Position numbers and translations under genes: made by a program. Of a stretch of DNA of 15,705 bases, positions 14,052 to 15,705 are shown in pieces; positions within the stretch are counted from its first letter, which is position 1; the number at the start of each line of letters is the position of its first letter. The DNA comes from Planctomycetes bacterium GWF2_50_10 (GTDB taxonomy: Bacteria; Planctomycetota; Phycisphaerae; Sedimentisphaerales; GWF2-50-10). A model generated the notes under the pieces. The model did not search any database, was not told where the DNA came from, and saw only the letters and a list, made by a program, of their open reading frames with translations. The stretch spans positions 731 through 16,435 of the forward strand of contig MHYB01000072.1 of NCBI GenBank assembly GCA_001824635.1, read 5' to 3'.

Positions 14052-15705
14052 ATGGCGATAACAGACACTAGCGCATTAGCGCAGAATCTTACGGCGGCAG
14101 GGAATCAGCGGGAAATTACGGCTGCGCAGGCGGATATCACGGTTGATTTTCATTTGCTGGATTTTGAGACGACCGAAAATCTTGAGCCGCTGGAGCAAAT
14201 CATCGGCCAGGACCGGGCGATCGAGTCCTTCGAGGTTGGGCTGGGGATAAAGCAGGACGGCTACAACATAATCGTAACGGGCCTGACGGGTTCGGGCAAG
14301 ATGGCCACGATCACGCGATCGGTGGAAGATAAGCTCAAGAACACGCCTGTGCCGTCCGACTGGGTTTATGTAAATAACTTTCAGAAGCCCGATGAGCCTA
14401 TCGCCATCCCGCTCGAGCCCGGCAAGGCCCGCCAGTTCAAAAAGGATATGAAGAACCTGCTCGACAGGTTGCTGGAGAACCTGGCAAAGGCGTTTCGCCA
14501 GGAGGAATTCAGCTCCGAAAAACAGCGGCTGGGCGAAAAATACAACAAGCTCTTCGGCCAACAAGTGGATGACCTTGCCGCCCAGGCCAAGGAGAAAGGT
14601 TTTGAAATGACCTCCGGGCCGCAGGGCAATATCTTTTTTATACCACTCATTGATGGCAAAGTACCCGAATCGCCCGAACAGCTCAAAGACCTGCCTTCCG
14701 ATGAAAAGGATCGCATCCAGCAAAGCCAGGATCATCTTAGCCAGAAGGCCGCCAAGATCATGCAGAACCAGCATGACATGCTCCACAGCCTTACCGAGGA
14801 GGTGCGCAATGTCGAAAAGCAGTTCGGCCAGGCGATAGTCGCGCCGATCGTTCAGAATGTGAAAGACAACTACAGCGATAATCCCAAAGTGCTCAAGTAC
14901 CTCGATTCGGTCGCGGCAAACGTGCTGGAGAACCTGCCCGATTTTCGCGATGGAGGCGGCAAAAAGCAGATGCCTATGGGGCCGTTCGGCATGGTGCAGG
15001 ACGTAACGCCATCGTTTACGGAATACCAGGTGAATATCGTGGTAGATAATTTCGGGCTTACAAAAGCACCGCTTATCACCGAGGCATCGCCGACATACCG
15101 CAACCTCTTTGGTACTATCGAACGAATGGTGGACGGGACAGGCAGGTTCGTGACCAATTTCACGCAAATAAAGGCAGGGGCGATGCTTAGCTCAAACGGC
15201 GGGTTCCTGGTTTTTAATCTCACCGATGCATTGACTGAGCCATTTGTATATCGCACGCTAAAACGCACCCTTAAATCGGGCGTTTTTGAGTTTGAGGCAT
15301 TTGATGCGTTTATGCCGTTTAGCGTGACGGGGCTTAGGCCGGAGCCTATCCCCATCCGCACAAAGGTAATCGTCATTGCTTCAACTTATCTTTATTACGC
15401 TTTGCGGTTTTATGACGAGGATTTCGCGTCGGTATTCAAGGTGCGGGCGGATTTCGGATTCCAGATGCCAAGGACTATTTCCGGGCAGGAAAACTATGCC
15501 CGTTTCGTAGCCAAAAAAGCCCGCGATGAAAAAATGCTGCCGTTCATGCGCGAGGCGGTAACAGAATTGATCCGCTTCGGCGCCCGTCGCTCAGGCGAAA
15601 AGGATAAGCTGGTGACACAATTTACCGAAATAGCAGACCTGATGCGCGAGGCGAATTATTTCGCCCTTAAGGACAACGCGGCACTGGTGTCGCTGGCGCA
15701 TGTCA
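14052..15705 (+). CDS. Lon-like ATP-dependent protease of the AAA_32 (LonB/LonC-like) group, N-terminal part
   Basis: The frame is open from ATG 14052 to the window edge (551 codons) with no stop; the protease domain should lie beyond. It matches Lon-family proteins whose N-terminal region is the AAA_32 domain: QIIGQDRAIESFEVGLGI (49-66), then P-loop TGLTGSGKM (76-84), a long helical insertion (about 120-300), then NGGFLVFNLTDAL (382-394) with LKRTLKSGVFEFE and FKVRADFGFQMPRT. The P-loop has Met84 where Ser/Thr binds Mg2+, and N389 lies at the usual Walker B Asp, so ATPase activity may be altered. GGGTGGGG (14042-14049) serves as a ribosome-binding region. It directly follows the Hsp20 gene in one operon. 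Large antisense frames inside it are shadows. Confidence 0.88.
   Translation, partial: MAITDTSALAQNLTAAGNQREITAAQADITVDFHLLDFETTENLEPLEQIIGQDRAIESFEVGLGIKQDGYNIIVTGLTGSGKMATITRSVEDKLKNTPVPSDWVYVNNFQKPDEPIAIPLEPGKARQFKKDMKNLLDRLLENLAKAFRQEEFSSEKQRLGEKYNKLFGQQVDDLAAQAKEKGFEMTSGPQGNIFFIPLIDGKVPESPEQLKDLPSDEKDRIQQSQDHLSQKAAKIMQNQHDMLHSLTEEVRNVEKQFGQAIVAPIVQNVKDNYSDNPKVLKYLDSVAANVLENLPDFRDGGGKKQMPMGPFGMVQDVTPSFTEYQVNIVVDNFGLTKAPLITEASPTYRNLFGTIERMVDGTGRFVTNFTQIKAGAMLSSNGGFLVFNLTDALTEPFVYRTLKRTLKSGVFEFEAFDAFMPFSVTGLRPEPIPIRTKVIVIASTYLYYALRFYDEDFASVFKVRADFGFQMPRTISGQENYARFVAKKARDEKMLPFMREAVTELIRFGARRSGEKDKLVTQFTEIADLMREANYFALKDNAALVSLAHV

Noticed and set aside
14076..15167. A 363-residue open frame antisense to the Lon-like gene
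   Set aside because: It is fully covered by a recognisable AAA_32 protein on the other strand. Its translation is low in recognisable motifs and Leu/His/Arg-rich, as a codon-bias shadow would be.

Overview
The window looks like part of a bacterial chromosome with ordinary, vertically inherited housekeeping genes. GC content is moderate and codons often end in C. I see no phage, plasmid, IS or CRISPR content. Gene content and style (ApgM-type enzyme inside a threonine gene cluster, GlnRS, MocA-type and CapA genes, repeat-filled gaps, Hsp20 next to a Lon-like protease) fit an uncultured planctomycete, perhaps of the Phycisphaerae. That placement is an inference from style and gene set; I could not run a phylogeny.

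Layout. (1) Bases 1-3.0 kb, plus strand: an aspartate-family amino acid operon made of the end of homoserine dehydrogenase, an ApgM/iPGM-superfamily protein that probably acts as homoserine kinase, and aspartate kinase. A membrane-anchored thermonuclease follows. A likely bidirectional terminator at 3.7 kb separates this block from the next. (2) 3.8-8.2 kb, minus strand, read right to left: rpsO (S15), pnp (PNPase), a cold-shock protein, and a sigma-54-dependent response regulator. The first three form an RNA-metabolism cluster. Hairpins lie between rpsO and pnp and between pnp and csp, and both pair better as minus-strand RNA than as plus-strand RNA. (3) 8.2-10.15 kb: divergent promoter region, then glnS, closed by a strong intrinsic terminator. 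(4) 10.2-13.5 kb, plus strand: single genes spaced by repeat-bearing gaps, namely a hexapeptide acyltransferase of the serine acetyltransferase type, a CapA-family protein and a Gfo/Idh/MocA oxidoreductase. (5) 13.6 kb to the end, plus strand: a proteostasis operon with a small heat-shock protein carrying an HxCxxCxH motif and a Lon-like AAA_32 protease that runs off the window.

Main points for a second look: the ApgM-like gene as the missing homoserine kinase; an internal ribosome-binding site in lysC that would give a separate beta subunit; the rpsO-pnp intercistronic hairpin with strand-specific G-U pairs; four intergenic tracts of unrelated 7-base tandem repeats; a switch from C-rich to G-rich plus strand near 13.5 kb, independent of gene direction; and altered active-site residues in the acyltransferase and the Lon-like ATPase. 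I found no wholly new multi-gene system that I could defend.
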